From the NCBI RefSeq assembly GCF_026745355.1, contig NC_079205.1, forward strand, positions 2,594,913 through 2,658,912: DNA of 64,000 nucleotides, written 5' to 3'. Positions 33,867-45,080 of the stretch are shown here, one piece after another. Both the position numbers and the translations under genes were made by a program. Numbering within the stretch: position 1 is the stretch's first letter; each line of letters opens with the position of its first letter. The stretch comes from Beta vulgaris subsp. vulgaris (lineage: Eukaryota > Streptophyta > Magnoliopsida > Caryophyllales > Amaranthaceae). The notes beneath the pieces were generated by a model, which did not search any database, was not told where the DNA came from, and saw nothing but the letters and a program-made list of their open reading frames with translations.

Positions 33867-34168
33867 CGAAAAGCTCCCTAGTTTGCCGAATATATAGACG
33901 AAGGTTAACCGAAAAGCTCCCTAGTTCACCGAATAAATAGACGGAAGGTTAACCGAAAAGCTCACTAGTTAACCGAACACACAGACGAAGGTCAACCGAA
34001 AAGATCCCTAGTTCGCCGAATACATAGACGAAGGTCAACCGAAAAGATCCCTAGTTCGCCGAATACATAGACGAAGATCAACCGAAAAGATCCCTAGTTC
34101 GTCGAATACATAGACGAAGGTCAACCGAAAAGCTCCCTAGTTCGCCGAATACACAGACAAAGGTTAAC
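33867..34168. repeat. Minisatellite, 43-bp unit, 7 copies
   Basis: Units start at 33867, 33910, 33954, 33997, 34040, 34083 and 34126, each beginning CGAAAAGATCCCTAGTTCGC with slight variation. There are no unique spacers, so it is not a CRISPR-type array. Confidence 0.95.
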
Positions 34169-36085
34169 CGAATCTTTCTCGTATTTTTTTCCTCTCCAAA
34201 ATACCCCTTATTTTTTCTAGGGAGCGCCAAAGACGATCCTAGTGCATGTCAAATGCGTAACCAAGTATTCGACAACAATTTAAGAACAAAAATAACCACA
34301 TTAACATAATAAATAAAAGGGTACTTAAAATGAAGAGACATTGGAATCAATTCAGTACAACAGATGATAAAGAGAAGTTTGAATCAAATGATGTGAAATA
34401 TAAAAAAAATCTGAAAAAAAAAGATTCCTGTAAAGAGAGTGACATGATTATTGATCTCCACTCCTACAAGCAAAAGAATTTGGCTGATAATCATAGCACA
34501 TCTGATAAAGTCTGCCAAAACCTACTTGAGAATTTTCACATAAAAGAAAAAAAAAAAAGATAAGAACAACAACAAAGCAAAGATGATAGAATTGCACCCA
34601 AATGCTGAAAGAAAGATAAGGGCAAAAGGAAGCCCCAAAACACAAGCATCCAATTTTCTATCATCTCAAAGTTCATGTTTAATTTAGGGCATCTTCAAAG
34701 TCTTAAATCTTAATCAACTACTAACACCGAGATACTCCCTCCGTTTCTTTTTGTTCTACATATCGGATGTCTTCTAGCCCGAGCTATGTTTTGACAATCA
34801 AATTTCACCAGTATATAAGAAAAAGCATTATTAGGTGCAACCTTGTTAGAATCGTCTTAACATGTAATTAAGATATCAAAAGTCAGAAACTCAACCAGCA
34901 AGAACAAAAATGTCAGGAATAGAAACATAATAGAATACATCATATAACAAAGTTTGTGTTCATTTCCAGTTTCAGCTTCTTAGAAGCATAGATTTAAGTT
35001 CCTTTCATTTCCGGCTCTAAAAACGAATAGGTTTAGCATAAGTATGACTAATTCAAAGTTACTATACAATCTACCAAGTCTAAGAATCTTAAAACCTAGA
35101 AAATGGCAACGATACGGAACAGGCCCTAAACTAATCAACATACATACACCCTGTGTACATTGATCTAATCATCAAAGCAACACAAATTAACATTCTCAAA
35201 GAAGATCGAAACCGTATGAACAAAACAACACAGACAACCTATTCGCCATAACGATAGAACGACATGAATATGATGCACTAAAACGAACCATATTCATCTC
35301 ATCCTTCAACACCAACAACAACAACAAGTGCAATACCCAAATGCAAAATGCATTCCACATTTGATGAAGATAACAAGACATAAATCAACCAAATGTACAT
35401 GAATCTAACATATGAAAAATCAAAACACCATCAAAATAAGAAATTCATTTCTTTTCTCATTTCTCATAGAAATTTCCTTTTCTTCTCTACAATACAAGTG
35501 ATGATGAACAACAACAACAAAGGGTGGGTAAAAAGGGAAGAAAAATTATCACCATTAATCTCTAAAATCCAGACCTAAATCAACCAATTTCCCCCCTTCA
35601 ACATCATCTTCATCAGATCAGATCTTCTTTCTTTTCTAAATAGTAATACAAATCTAATTTCCCAACCCACCAAATTTCATATTACCATCAATTCATGAAA
35701 TCCTCAGATCTCACATAATCCCTTTTTCTCCCCCCTAAATCAAAAGGGGGAAAATCATAAAATCATAAAAAAAAAAAATAAAAAAAAAAAAACTACAAGT
35801 CACTTTTCTCCCAACTTAATATCATATAACATCCATCCATCCATCAAATCATATATCATCAATTCATCATATAATAATATATGATCTTCATCTAATTTTC
35901 CATACCCATCATTTAAATTTTTGTTTTTTTTTGTTTTTCTTGTTCTTCCAGCATAAAATTTCCAAAGAACATAAAATAGATAAGAGAGAAAAACTTAAAA
36001 CCTTAAAACTTAAACTTTTTAACTTGAATTAATAATATTCGTCGTTATCATCAAATTATTATTCGATGTTTTTTCTTTACCGTTG
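34169..36085. other. Spacer downstream of the ERF gene
   Basis: AT-rich. A single Stowaway-type end CTCCCTCCGTTTC sits at 34736 without a clean partner. The part nearest 36085 is probably the ERF 3' UTR; poly-A runs near 35770-35795 are on the plus strand and do not mark a tail for that gene. No coding gene is supported. Confidence 0.45.
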
Positions 36086-36850
36086 TTAAAGACAAAGAGC
36101 AGTCGTCGGAAAATCATCAAACCCAAAAAAACCACCATTCTCCGGTGGCGGAGGAAGATTAAGATCAAACGATAATGGCGGTTGCTGATGATTCCTCGTT
36201 AATCCAACGGCTAAAACAGAAGAAGAACACCCAATATTATCATCATCGCAACCGTCCACGTCATCAATCACCGACGATGAAGAATCACAATCACTTCTAC
36301 AATCCATCGGCACGTGACTAGTCACGTGCTCTTTCCGATGATGATTATGATGATGATTAATTTTAATCGCATGTGAAGATTCAACAGTACTACTCATACC
36401 ACTTGAAGCTGGACGTTGAATCATCTCAGCAACAATAATTTCATCATGGTCGACTAAAACGGCGTCGTTTTGATGGTAAAATGGTGGAGAAGTGAGTAAA
36501 ACGTTGTCGTTTTGAGGAGAGAGAGAGAAATTAGTTTTAGCTTTTGGACCACGTAATTGACGAGCAGCTTTATCGTAAGCACGAGCAGCATCTTCAGCGG
36601 AATCAAATGTTCCTAACCATACACGAGTTTTTTTCCATGGATCACGAATTTCTGCTGCAAATCTACCCCATGGTCTTTTACGAACTCCTCTGAATTTTAT
36701 GTTTGTTGTGTTGATTATCATGTTTGTTGATGATGGATCTAATGGTGGTGTAGATCCATTTTGTGCTTGATTTGTTGTTGTTTTCACAGTTGATGATCTT
36801 CCTCCTCGCCTCATTCTTCTTCCTCTTGACGATTCTTGCGTAGTTTTCAC
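36086..36850 (-). CDS. ERF transcriptional repressor (AP2/ERF domain with EAR motif, group VIII ERF3/ERF4-like)
   Basis: A single-exon 254-residue protein. The AP2/ERF DNA-binding domain spans about residues 53-110 ([20 protein letters not shown], then [20 protein letters not shown], ending GPKAKTNF). It has Ala and Asp at the positions that separate ERF from DREB proteins and is expected to bind GCC-box promoters in the nucleus. The C-terminus has the EAR repression motif FDLNLPP (about 228-234), which in group VIII ERFs recruits TOPLESS-type corepressors. A His/Asn run lies at about 165-172. The residue-13 methionine starts MRRGGR, which looks like the usual N-terminus of this group, so the true start may be 36814 rather than 36850. 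No introns, as is usual for the group. Confidence 0.93.
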   Translation of the reverse strand: MKTTQESSRGRRMRRGGRSSTVKTTTNQAQNGSTPPLDPSSTNMIINTTNIKFRGVRKRPWGRFAAEIRDPWKKTRVWLGTFDSAEDAARAYDKAARQLRGPKAKTNFSLSPQNDNVLLTSPPFYHQNDAVLVDHDEIIVAEMIQRPASSGMSSTVESSHAIKINHHHNHHRKEHVTSHVPMDCRSDCDSSSSVIDDVDGCDDDNIGCSSSVLAVGLTRNHQQPPLSFDLNLPPPPENGGFFGFDDFPTTALCL

Positions 36851-37301
36851 AGAAACAAAGAGAAAATATGTAGATTTGATTTTTGATTCTGGATAATGGG
36901 TATTTTTTTTTTTGTTATGATAGAATGAAATTAAAACTTCATCATCATATATTATATTGATGGAGGAGGAAGAAGAAGGTGAGATTTACAGAGATTTTCT
37001 CTCACTAGTTTTTTTTTGAGTTTTCTCTCTCTAAGAATGTGTGGGTAGGAAGATGGAAGGCATATTTTCTCTCTCCTTTTTTCTGAGGAAGAGGAAATGA
37101 GGAAGTTTTTTTTTTTTTTTAACTTTTTTTTCTTGAAATTGGTACCCTTTGGTTGCCCCCACAAACCGACTACTATTACTACTACTATACCGACGAGGTC
37201 GACGAAGAAGACTAGTTTTTTTTTTTTTTTTGTGTATGTGTGTGTGGGGGTGTGTCTCGATTGTTTCGTCGTTTTTTGAATATTTGATTTTTTGGTTCTC
37301 A

Positions 37302-37311
37302 CCTTTTTATA
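37302..37311 (-). promoter_or_regulatory. TATA box of the ERF gene
   Basis: Minus-strand TATAAAAAGG about 450 bases upstream of the ERF start. Between them lie CA- and GA-rich, A-rich leader sequences, consistent with a long 5' UTR. Motif-based inference. Confidence 0.5.
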
Positions 37312-37629
37312 TTTGTAGTGGTGGGTTTGTTTGTATGGTGGAGTGAATTAATGAAATAAGGCGTGTTTTTTTTTTAACGCGAAATGAAGGTATGCGTGTT
37401 ATTGATTTATTGAATTTTTGACTAGAAGATGATGGGTGGGTTTGTTTTGAGGTGTGATTTTAGTGTGTGAATTACCCAAACTTGGGTAGTAAATTAGTAA
37501 TTATTTCTCATTGATATAGAAGTACTTAATTTTGTAATCAAAGTTTATTGGGGTCTTGACTTTATATTTTTGTCAATAAATAACTTTGACTATTATTTTT
37601 TTTAAAAAAAAATATTAGAAAAATACTCT

Positions 37630-38095
37630 TGTTTCTGTCTAGAAATGAAGAATGCTAATGCGTGTTGAGTAGGAGTAAGCTCCAAGAGTGTTGACCTGAT
37701 TTGGTTGTGTGTACATCGAAATCTTGCAAAACAATGTTAGACTGTTTCGGAGGTTATTCGGGGATCGTCCCTCCGACGCTCAAGTCAGTTGATGATCGAG
37801 GTAGAAAGAGAAAGTCTAGAGATAGATGCTCTGATTTGTTATGTGAGAATTCAATACATGTTCATTGATGAGACAACTGGTATTTATAGTGTTTGGAAAT
37901 CTCTAGCTGGGGATCATTGATTGAGTGGGCTTTCCTAAGGTTAACGGCAAAATCACCTTTTCAGCCCTTTGATGAATTTTTAGCCTTTTAATTAGGTCAA
38001 CTTGATGGTGGGATCCACCGTTGACACTTGTGCAGGATATTGGGGGAGGGGTCCTTCATGCCTTAATTGGTTTGTTGCTTAATTGGGTCCAAACA
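37630..38095. mobile_element. Solo LTR of the first Tat family
   Basis: Begins TGTTTCTGTCTAGAAAT and ends GTCCAAACA, and shares blocks such as TCCGACGCTCAAGTCAG, GAGAATTCAATAC and TATTTATAGTG with the LTRs at 5459 and 16609, but is more diverged and longer (466 bp). Flanks are ACTCT and ACTCC, a near-match duplication. No internal region is nearby, so it arose by LTR-LTR recombination or is a relic. Confidence 0.88.
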
Positions 38096-38634
38096 ACTCC
38101 CTTCGTCTGAATTTGTAGTGTTTGTTTTTCATTTTGTACGCGAATTAAGGAAATTTTCATTTGCTCTAAATATTTATAGTACTTACATTGGAAAGATAGA
38201 TTTGTACATCAGATAGATAAGTGTTTCATTTCCATTGTAAAGTACCATTTAGGTCAAAGTAACATAGTGTGAAAATCAAACTAAAGCAAGTCAAACACAC
38301 ATTATGAAAGAGACGTATGTTGAAGATTTTGTGGGATTAGTAGTATACTAGTATATATGGGGGGGGAACAAATGGTTGAGATTAGAGAGAAAATTATAAC
38401 ATAAATTAAGCACACACTTTGTGTTTTTGTAGTTGATGATCTCGTTCAGTCTCTCTAACACATGTTTTTTTTATTATTTTCTCTTTTGCAACAACTTATA
38501 TCTCGAAAGTTACTCACACTCATAGATTTTGAATTACGTATTAAAATTAAATTTTATAATTGAGAAAGTGGGAAGATTATATAGGTGAGATAACCCTTAG
38601 TTTGATTTGTTTTGCATTGTTTGATCAATAATTA

Positions 38635-38880
38635 CTCCCTCCGTCCCTTAATAGAGTGCCCATTTCTCCAATGCACGTTTTGTATCGTTAATATCTTTAA
38701 TTTTATATTAGTAAAAATTATAAAAGTTTCATTTTCTTAATGTACGTAATGAGATGAATCAAACAAGACCCCACATGACTATGTTTTTTCTTATATATTA
38801 GAAATATTTTTTGAGGGCTTTCTTTACCTTTGAATAGTGTCCAAAAAAGAAATGGGCACTCTATTAAAGGACGGAGGGAG
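38635..38880. mobile_element. Stowaway MITE
   Basis: A 246-bp element with inverted ends CTCCCTCCGTCCCTTAATAG and its complement, flanked by TA (38633-38634 and 38881-38882). The arms match over about 30 bp, so it is fairly young. Confidence 0.93.
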
Positions 38881-39111
38881 TATTTGAATGACCAAAAAAT
38901 ATTATAATGTCAACAAATTCGTAAAAATATAGGATTGATATTGATTTTGATTCTATCATTCCTTTCCCTAATGAATAAAGTCCTTTTACGTGTAATGAAT
39001 CAATAAAAGGGGATAGATGGAACAAAATTAATTAGGAGATGGAGTAAAGCATGAACGAAAATGGAAGATAAAAAAACATATGGGGTAAGTATTGGGGAAA
39101 AGGAAAAAGAG

Positions 39112-40159
39112 GACGAGAAGAATAAGGAATTTCGCATACTAGTAGGAGAAACACCAACACGTAGTCGAACTTGATAGTTTTAAATTTTTTAATTCTATAT
39201 ATAGATGTAGATCATATAAAGAAGAATTCAAAATGAATCATAAATACAAATGTCTTCTTATCCACCTAAAGGTGATTATTAGGTTGAATTATCATATTTT
39301 TCCTTAAAAACAATGTTATCATACAAATTGGCTTTATTTTTCTTAATGAAATTAATTGCTAATGTAGATTTATTTAGAAGGTTATAAATCGACCCCACTT
39401 GACCCAAATACCATTGATTTGATCAATTAAATCCCAACAAACATACCTATATTCAGTTAGGAAGATATAAGGACATGAGCAAACCGACAAAAAAACTCGA
39501 TATGTTAGACCCGATCATCAAGTTTATTCATCATACATCCCGAATATACTATGTGCATGGTACCCAAGATTAATTTTTGTTCATTTGCTTATTTCGAACT
39601 CTTATTTTCAGTACATTTTGCTCGTTTTGATGATTTCAAATGAGTAATGAGAAAAAATAGTATTTTATGTACTATGCTCACGGTACAAACCGAGTGTATG
39701 ATAACGAGAAAAATAATAAATTTAGCATACTAGTAGGAGGAACACCAACATATAGTTGAATTCGAGGAATTTAAACTTTTAAATTCTCTCTCTCTATATA
39801 TAATAGGAGATAGAAGAATCCAAAATGAATCATAAATACAAATGCCTTCTTATCCATAACAAAGGTGATTATATTCATATTTTTCTTAAAAACAATTTTA
39901 CTATACAGATTGACTTTGTTTCTTGATGAATTTAATTGCTAATGTAGAATTAGGATGTATAAATCGACCCCACTGACCAAAATACCATTGTCATAATTAA
40001 TTAAACCCCAACATACATACCTATATTCAACCGTGAAGAAATATCAAACATAACCAAACTTACAACAAAAGCTCAACATGTTAGATTCGATTATCGAGTT
40101 TATCTACCATACACCCGGATGTACCATGTGTATGATACACCCAAGACTAAATTATATTT
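39112..40159. repeat. Tandem segmental duplication, about 0.45 kb per copy
   Basis: Copy 1 (about 39112-39580) and copy 2 (about 39700-40159) share in order GCATACTAGTAGGAG, AAAATGAATCATAAATACAA, TTAATTGCTAATGTAGA, AAATCGACCCCACT and CATACCTATATTCA, with many small differences. Neither contains a gene that I recognise. Confidence 0.85.
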
Positions 40160-40333
40160 TGTAAGATCAGTGCCTTGAATCGGCGAAAAACAAGGGTTTC
40201 GAGTGACTCGGGTGATCGAACAAAAAACCATTGTTTTCGTTTGCGCGACCGATCGGACGGATTCTGTTTTGACGTGGGATGGCGATTTAGAGTTGAGTTA
40301 TAAATAGGCTTTTAACCTAATTTGTTATTACAG

Positions 40334-41251
40334 TTATTTCACCAAATACCCCTAACAAAAAAAAGTATTCGCCAAATACCCCCACTTTTTTCAAAATTCA
40401 CCAGATACCCTTTTGTTGACGGATGTTAGTCCTCCATTAGCGTTTATTTACAAGTTTTCCCTAAATCAACCTAATTACCCCTAAGTCAATCTAATTAGTC
40501 CTAATTAATACAATAAAATTAGCCCTAAATCAGCCTAAATAACCCTAACCCACACTCTTCCCTAGCCCACCACCCCCCAATAACCCCAGCCCCCAGCCCA
40601 CCACCCCCCAACAACTCAGTCCCACCAGCCCCCTCCCTCCCCCTCCCACGCAGCTCCCGATCTCCCTCCCACACAACCCCCTCCCTCACAGTTGTTGTCG
40701 TACCTCCCTTTCCCTCATAGCCACAACCGCGCCTCCCCCCTTCCCGCAGCCACCCCCTCCCACGCAGCACCCCTTCCCCCTTTTCTTTCGAAGATTCCAG
40801 TGAACCCTTCTTCACTATCCCCCCTTCTCTTTCGAAAAATTTGAGATCTGGTGTGGCAGCGACTTCTTTTCTAACGTTTGAGATTTCCTCAAGTAATCGA
40901 CCCCTTATTCGACAGCTCCCCGTTGTCCGCCTCAAACCAAAAGCATCACCAGAGGGAGGGGGGCTGCATGGGAGGGGGAAGGGGTGGCTTTGGGAGGGGG
41001 GAGTAGCGGGGAAGGGGGCTGGTGGGTGGGTTAGGGAGAGTGAGAGTTGGGTTGACTTATGATTTTTAAGGGTTTTAGGGTTAATGACTGACAAAGTTAA
41101 CCACCGTTAGTCATTAAGGGCATTTTGAGTAATTTTGTAAAAGGTCGGGGGTATCTGGTGAATTTTTTTAAAAGGTCAGGGGTATCTGGTGAATTTTGAA
41201 AAAAGTTGGGGTATTTGGTGAATAAGTTATTTTGTCAGGAGTATTTGCCGA
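40334..41251. mobile_element. Non-autonomous TIR DNA transposon (MULE-like) inserted in the copia LTR
   Basis: About 75 bp at each end are inverted copies and contain internally repeated ACCAAATACCCC / ACCAGATACCC words (left 40334-40412, right 41160-41251). The interior is C-rich on one strand with an open frame at 40525-41094 (minus) of low-complexity Pro/Ser then Gly/Arg/Glu sequence that is not a credible transposase. Long TIRs suggest Mutator-like, but the expected 9-bp duplication is not clean (TTATTACAG and TTAGAACAT). Confidence 0.65.
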
Positions 41252-41439
41252 TTAGAACATTAATCACATATGTAATTTTGGTTTTCCTCAAGAGCAATAA
41301 GTCTTTCCTCTCTTTGTCAATGGACGTAACCAACAATCCGTTGGTGAACCACGTTAAATTTGTGTGTTCTTTGTTATTTTCTGCATTCATTATTTGTTCT
41401 TTGTCACATCCGTTATAACAAACTGGTATCAAGAGCTTT

Positions 41440-41973
41440 GGTTTTTCGATATAAGAGTGATAAAGATGTTCAGGATGAGTATGAAAATTGTAAATTCACT
41501 GGGAGAAATAATTTCAGTCTGTGGCAAATCAAGAAGTGGGCTAAACTGAAGCAACAAGGGTTCTTGGCGCCGTTGGCAAAGAAGTCAACATATTTAGTTA
41601 CTGCAAAGATGACCGTTCTGGAGGAGAAGACACATTCAACGTTTATGTTGTGTTTGGTGACGACATAATATGAAGTCGCGGAGAAGGAAACCGCATCTGA
41701 TATGTGGTTGAAGTTGGAGAGTTTGTATATGACAATCTCAACAAGTTGCTTTCGAAGTAACGTATGTCCAGTCTGCGCATGAATGAATGTACACCTCTTA
41801 CGGATCACCTAGATCAATTAAATGCAATTTTGTTAGAATTGCGTAATATTGATGTTGAGGTGGAGGATGAGGAAGCTGCTTTAATTCTGCTTGTGTATTT
41901 ACCATTGTCATATGAGAATTTTGTACAGTCTTGTATTATTGGTAAAGAGACAATGTCTCTAGAGGAGGTATAA
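41440..41973 (+). pseudogene. copia gag (UBN2-type) fragment
   Basis: Encodes FTGRNNFSLWQIKKWAKLKQ early and, in another frame at 41764-41973, LTDHLDQLNAILLELRNIDV and EAALILLVYLPLSYENFVQS, characteristic of copia Gag polyproteins. Frame breaks and in-frame stops separate the parts. No zinc knuckle or downstream pol remains. Confidence 0.85.
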
Positions 41974-42216
41974 AGAGTTGTGCCATAAGGCATCTGGTAT
42001 AGGTCCAATCGATCAGGCTGCTAGATTAGTAGCTGGTGAAGGTGATTCATTTGAAACTCTCATTTTTAATAGAATTTAATGAGCAAACAAATAATATTAG
42101 GTATACCATTCTCATAATACATTAAGGTGTATGATAAAATTTGTACTCGATCACCACCAAATTGTGTCACACACCAAATCGACAAAAAACAAAACTCTAG
42201 TATTATAATTTAGGGT

Positions 42217-42391
42217 TATGTTATATGCAGCCCTTAGGGTTGTATATAAAACATAATTACACTACTTAGAATGGAAATAAGTTATGAATTTATGGAAATT
42301 TTTTGCATCAACCGATGTAATAAATGATCTATTAATGCAACTTATTTTCATTTTTAGCTTCTTATATGCAGTCCTAAGGACTGTATATAGC
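42217..42391. mobile_element. MITE-like inverted repeat, copy 1
   Basis: Starts TATGTTATATGCAGCCC and ends with the roughly inverted CTAAGGACTGTATATAGC. The interior words (CACTACTTA, AAGTTATGAATTTATGGAAA, GCATCAACCGATG, ATTAATGCAACTTATTT) recur at 63867-64000. Class unknown. Confidence 0.7.
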
Positions 42392-42395
42392 TTAT

Positions 42396-43108
42396 ATCAC
42401 CAAAGTAAAACAGATTTGTAAAAAGCTTATTCAAAGTGAGAATTTCCAAACTTGATGTATTCAAACTTTCAAAGTGAAATAATATTACTAAACCTCGTGT
42501 ACACAAACTACAAAATGACAATAATACCCTTGGTATTGGGGGAATCAAATGACGTGAATACACCTTAGTTTAAGGGTGTGTGCTACGATTTTCATTAATT
42601 ACAAAGCAAGGATTATATGATTTTATGGTCAGTTGGTATTTTGCGTGTGCGTGGTGGTGGTGCGTGGATGAGCTTTCTTTTGGTTTGTTTATGGTTGGGT
42701 CATTTTCACACTGCTGTGCTGTAGCTCTGTGCTGTATGGAACAGATTTGGGTTCTGATCATCGATTGAGGTAAGTGGTAAGGTATGGCCTTTCAAATACA
42801 TATGGTCATAAGAAATTAAATAAATGACAACTACTTTTCACTTGTTATTCTTTTTTTCATTTCTTGTTGTATGGTTAATTACTTAATTCTTCTATTGAAG
42901 AAAGTATTGTAGTACAACTTATTCAACGCGTTTATAAGGGGAAAAAATTGAGTTTTTTTTTTGTTTTTTGTTTTTGATGATTTGGTGGATATGGTGAATA
43001 TAACCATGTAAAGTTAGTGGTTTGTAATATTTTGAACTTGTATTTTTTTACTTTTAATTCATTTTGGACTACTATGACTACCTTGGAATTTTAAAAAGTT
43101 ATTCGTTA
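42396..43108. other. Spacer, no gene seen
   Basis: AT-rich with a short GT-rich patch near 42645-42670. Frames on both strands at 42570-42768 overlap each other and have no recognisable content. Confidence 0.45.
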
Positions 43109-43619
43109 CTCCATTCATTTCAAATATATGGCATTTACGTTTTGTGAAAATTTGTTTTGATCACAAATATCTCTCATAATATGATAAATGAAAATTACAA
43201 AAATTATACAGTTGGATTTAGAGGTGGGCATGGACCGGACTAGCACACGGCCCGTGCCCGGCGTTCACTACGTGGGTTTGTTACGGTCAAGAAATTTTAT
43301 TCCAGGCCCGCACCGACACGAGTCCGCGGGCCGAACGCTCATTTCCTTTGTTTTTTAGCCTAAAACTGTCAAAAATACAAAAAAGGCCAAGCCCACAGGT
43401 GGCACAAGCCCGTGGAGAAAATTTGGAAATTTCAAGCCTGACCCGCCACTCATGGGCTCGGGCTTGACCGACCCGCCATTATCCCAGGTCTAATTGTCAT
43501 GAAAAATACTATGATAACATTAAATTTTTAAATTTTTTATCCACGTAAATTGAGAGTAATTAATGGTCAAAGTTCGACCTCGAAAATCGTGTGTACCTTA
43601 TATTTTGAAACGAAGGGAG
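43109..43619. mobile_element. Stowaway-like MITE carrying a nested repeat
   Basis: Ends CTCCATTCATTTCAAATATA and the inverted TATTTTGAAACGAAGGGAG, each next to TA. The interior is interrupted by a GC-rich insert (43215-43495) of the dispersed family also found at 29215-29540, so without the insert the MITE is about 230 bp. Confidence 0.7.
43215..43495. repeat. GC-rich dispersed repeat, copy 2
   Basis: GGGCATGGACCGGACTAGCA ... CGGTCAAGAAATTTTATTCC ... TTGTTTTTTAGCCTAAAACT, in the same order as at 29215-29540. Its position inside a MITE shows that it moved after the MITE inserted. Confidence 0.65.
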
Positions 43620-43748
43620 TATATTTTAACTTTTTCAAAAAAATAAAATAAAATAGATAAGATTATGGACTCATGGTTATAGACTTATAGTTGTATACTA
43701 TATTGTTCTTAGTTTTAATTGTGCACATACGCCTGAAACCAACATGTT

Positions 43749-44178
43749 GGTCTTGTTTGGTAAATAGAGGTTTGGGGTAAAAATAGAGGTTTGAACTTAT
43801 ATTAAAGGATTTGATTAGTCAATCCTCAATTTGAGTGTTTGGTAAAGAGAGGTTTCAATTAGCTGATTGGGCCCAAAAAACTCTGCTCGAAAAAGTTGAG
43901 GGAGATGTTTTGACATCATAGGTTTTGGAATGAGTGAGCGACTTACATTTATGTCCTACAGTTTTTGAAAGGTACATTAATAAACATTAAAAAGTACAAC
44001 AATAGATTATACACATATCTTTATTGCTCAATTTACACAATTATGTAGCAATAATCTATTTACGAAATACTTTTATACAAACACCTAATACAATACTTGG
44101 CTAGTCAAATCAACTTATACAATCAGCTAGAAGTTATCAACTATACAATTAGCTATCCGCTAATTGTCAAACATGACC
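43749..44178. mobile_element. MITE-like element with GGTC...GACC ends
   Basis: The left end GGTCTTGTTTGGTAAATAG and right end CTAATTGTCAAACATGACC are approximate inverted copies, a common form for plant MITEs. The expected target duplication was not found, so the class is open. Confidence 0.45.
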
Positions 44179-44414
44179 ATTATATCCCAACATGATGAAC
44201 ATTGTCAAAGGAGAAATGAGAGATAAAGTGCAAGATTATAAGAAACAGATGAGAGAGAGAGTGCATGTAAAAACATCCAAAAGAAAAAATGAAACATGTA
44301 TTATGAAACATTTAAAAGAGAAAAATAGTACATGGATTGTGAGACGAAGATAGTATATGATTAAGAGAACTAAATCATGCTAGCATATAACGTAGTGGCT
44401 CCTGATAAATTGTT

Positions 44415-44529
44415 TTTTTAATCCATATGAGCTACGAAGCCAGTACAAAGAAGGGGAGGGGGATTAGAACTTGTGACCTACCGTTTACAATACCTCAATC
44501 TTAATCACTAGGCCAAGATATCCTTGGTA
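44415..44529 (-). mobile_element. tRNA-derived SINE, copy 2
   Basis: Minus strand: starts TACCAAGGATATCTTGGCC, A-box TGGCCTAGTGATTAA, B-box AGTTCTAATCCCC, then CTTCGTAGCTCATATGG and a short poly-A. Flanked by 17-bp direct repeats GCTCCTGATAAAYTGTT (44398-44414 and 44530-44546, one mismatch). Same family as 17030-17134. Silent polymerase III type element, mobilised in trans by LINE machinery. Confidence 0.88.
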
Positions 44530-44546
44530 GCTCCTGATAAACTGTT

Positions 44547-45068
44547 GTAGTATATGATTCCAATTTGAAGTCTTGAAGAACTGCTCACTATAGGAACATA
44601 GTTTCATGTAAAAGGAGGGTGATTGTAAAAAATTTGGGTCCACTGCACATGATTTCTTTTCTATATTTAAGAGAGATTGTAAAAATATGGGGCAAGTATG
44701 AGTAAAATATTACTATATAGTAGTAGCTTTTACCAAAATAGGAAAAACAAAGTAATTCTTCTTGCAACAAATGGAATGGAAAGTGAGTAATTATTAAAAA
44801 TAAAGGAAGATTTAGTATACAAAGCCTATAATCAATAGAATAAGTGTTCAATATATACATGTATTAGATTTCTTTTCAATTTCTTACTTTTTTTAGAGGT
44901 AGAATTTCTTACTTAAATGGGTAGCTAGAACACAAATTCCCTCGGCCTTTTTTAAGGTATTGGACTTTAACTTTTAAACAATTCACATAACTCATTTTGA
45001 CTTTGTATTTTTAGTAATATATAAAAACAAATATCATTGTATAAAACATTTAATTTGTCTCATTTCAT
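44547..45068. other. AT-rich spacer, no gene seen
   Basis: Nothing recognisable besides short frames in AT-rich sequence. Confidence 0.45.
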
Positions 45069-45080
45069 AATGGCAACTTT

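Larger units (their letters stand above)
40160..42060 (+). mobile_element. Ty1/copia 5' fragment (LTR plus partial gag), LTR split by a DNA transposon
   Basis: The LTR is probably 40160-41420, once the insertion at 40334-41251 is discounted: TATAAATAGGC near 40300, GTTGGTGAACCACGTTAAAT near 41340, and a CATCCGTTATAACA end. It is followed by TGGTATCAAGAGC (41424-41436), an initiator-Met-tRNA primer-binding site with one extra A. A decayed gag follows to about 41973. No protease, integrase or RT is seen, so the element is truncated at about 42.0-42.1 kb. Confidence 0.78.

Noticed and set aside
33867..34168. Regular repeats resembling a CRISPR array
   Set aside because: Units are contiguous without unique spacers and the DNA is plant nuclear.
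34330..34563. 77-residue Lys-rich plus-strand frame
   Set aside because: AT-rich chance frame; no domain, no splice context, and the composition matches the surrounding spacer.
40525..41094. 189-residue minus-strand frame in the TIR element
   Set aside because: Low-complexity Pro/Ser and Gly/Arg sequence from a strand-biased interior; no transposase motif and no homologue that I recognise.
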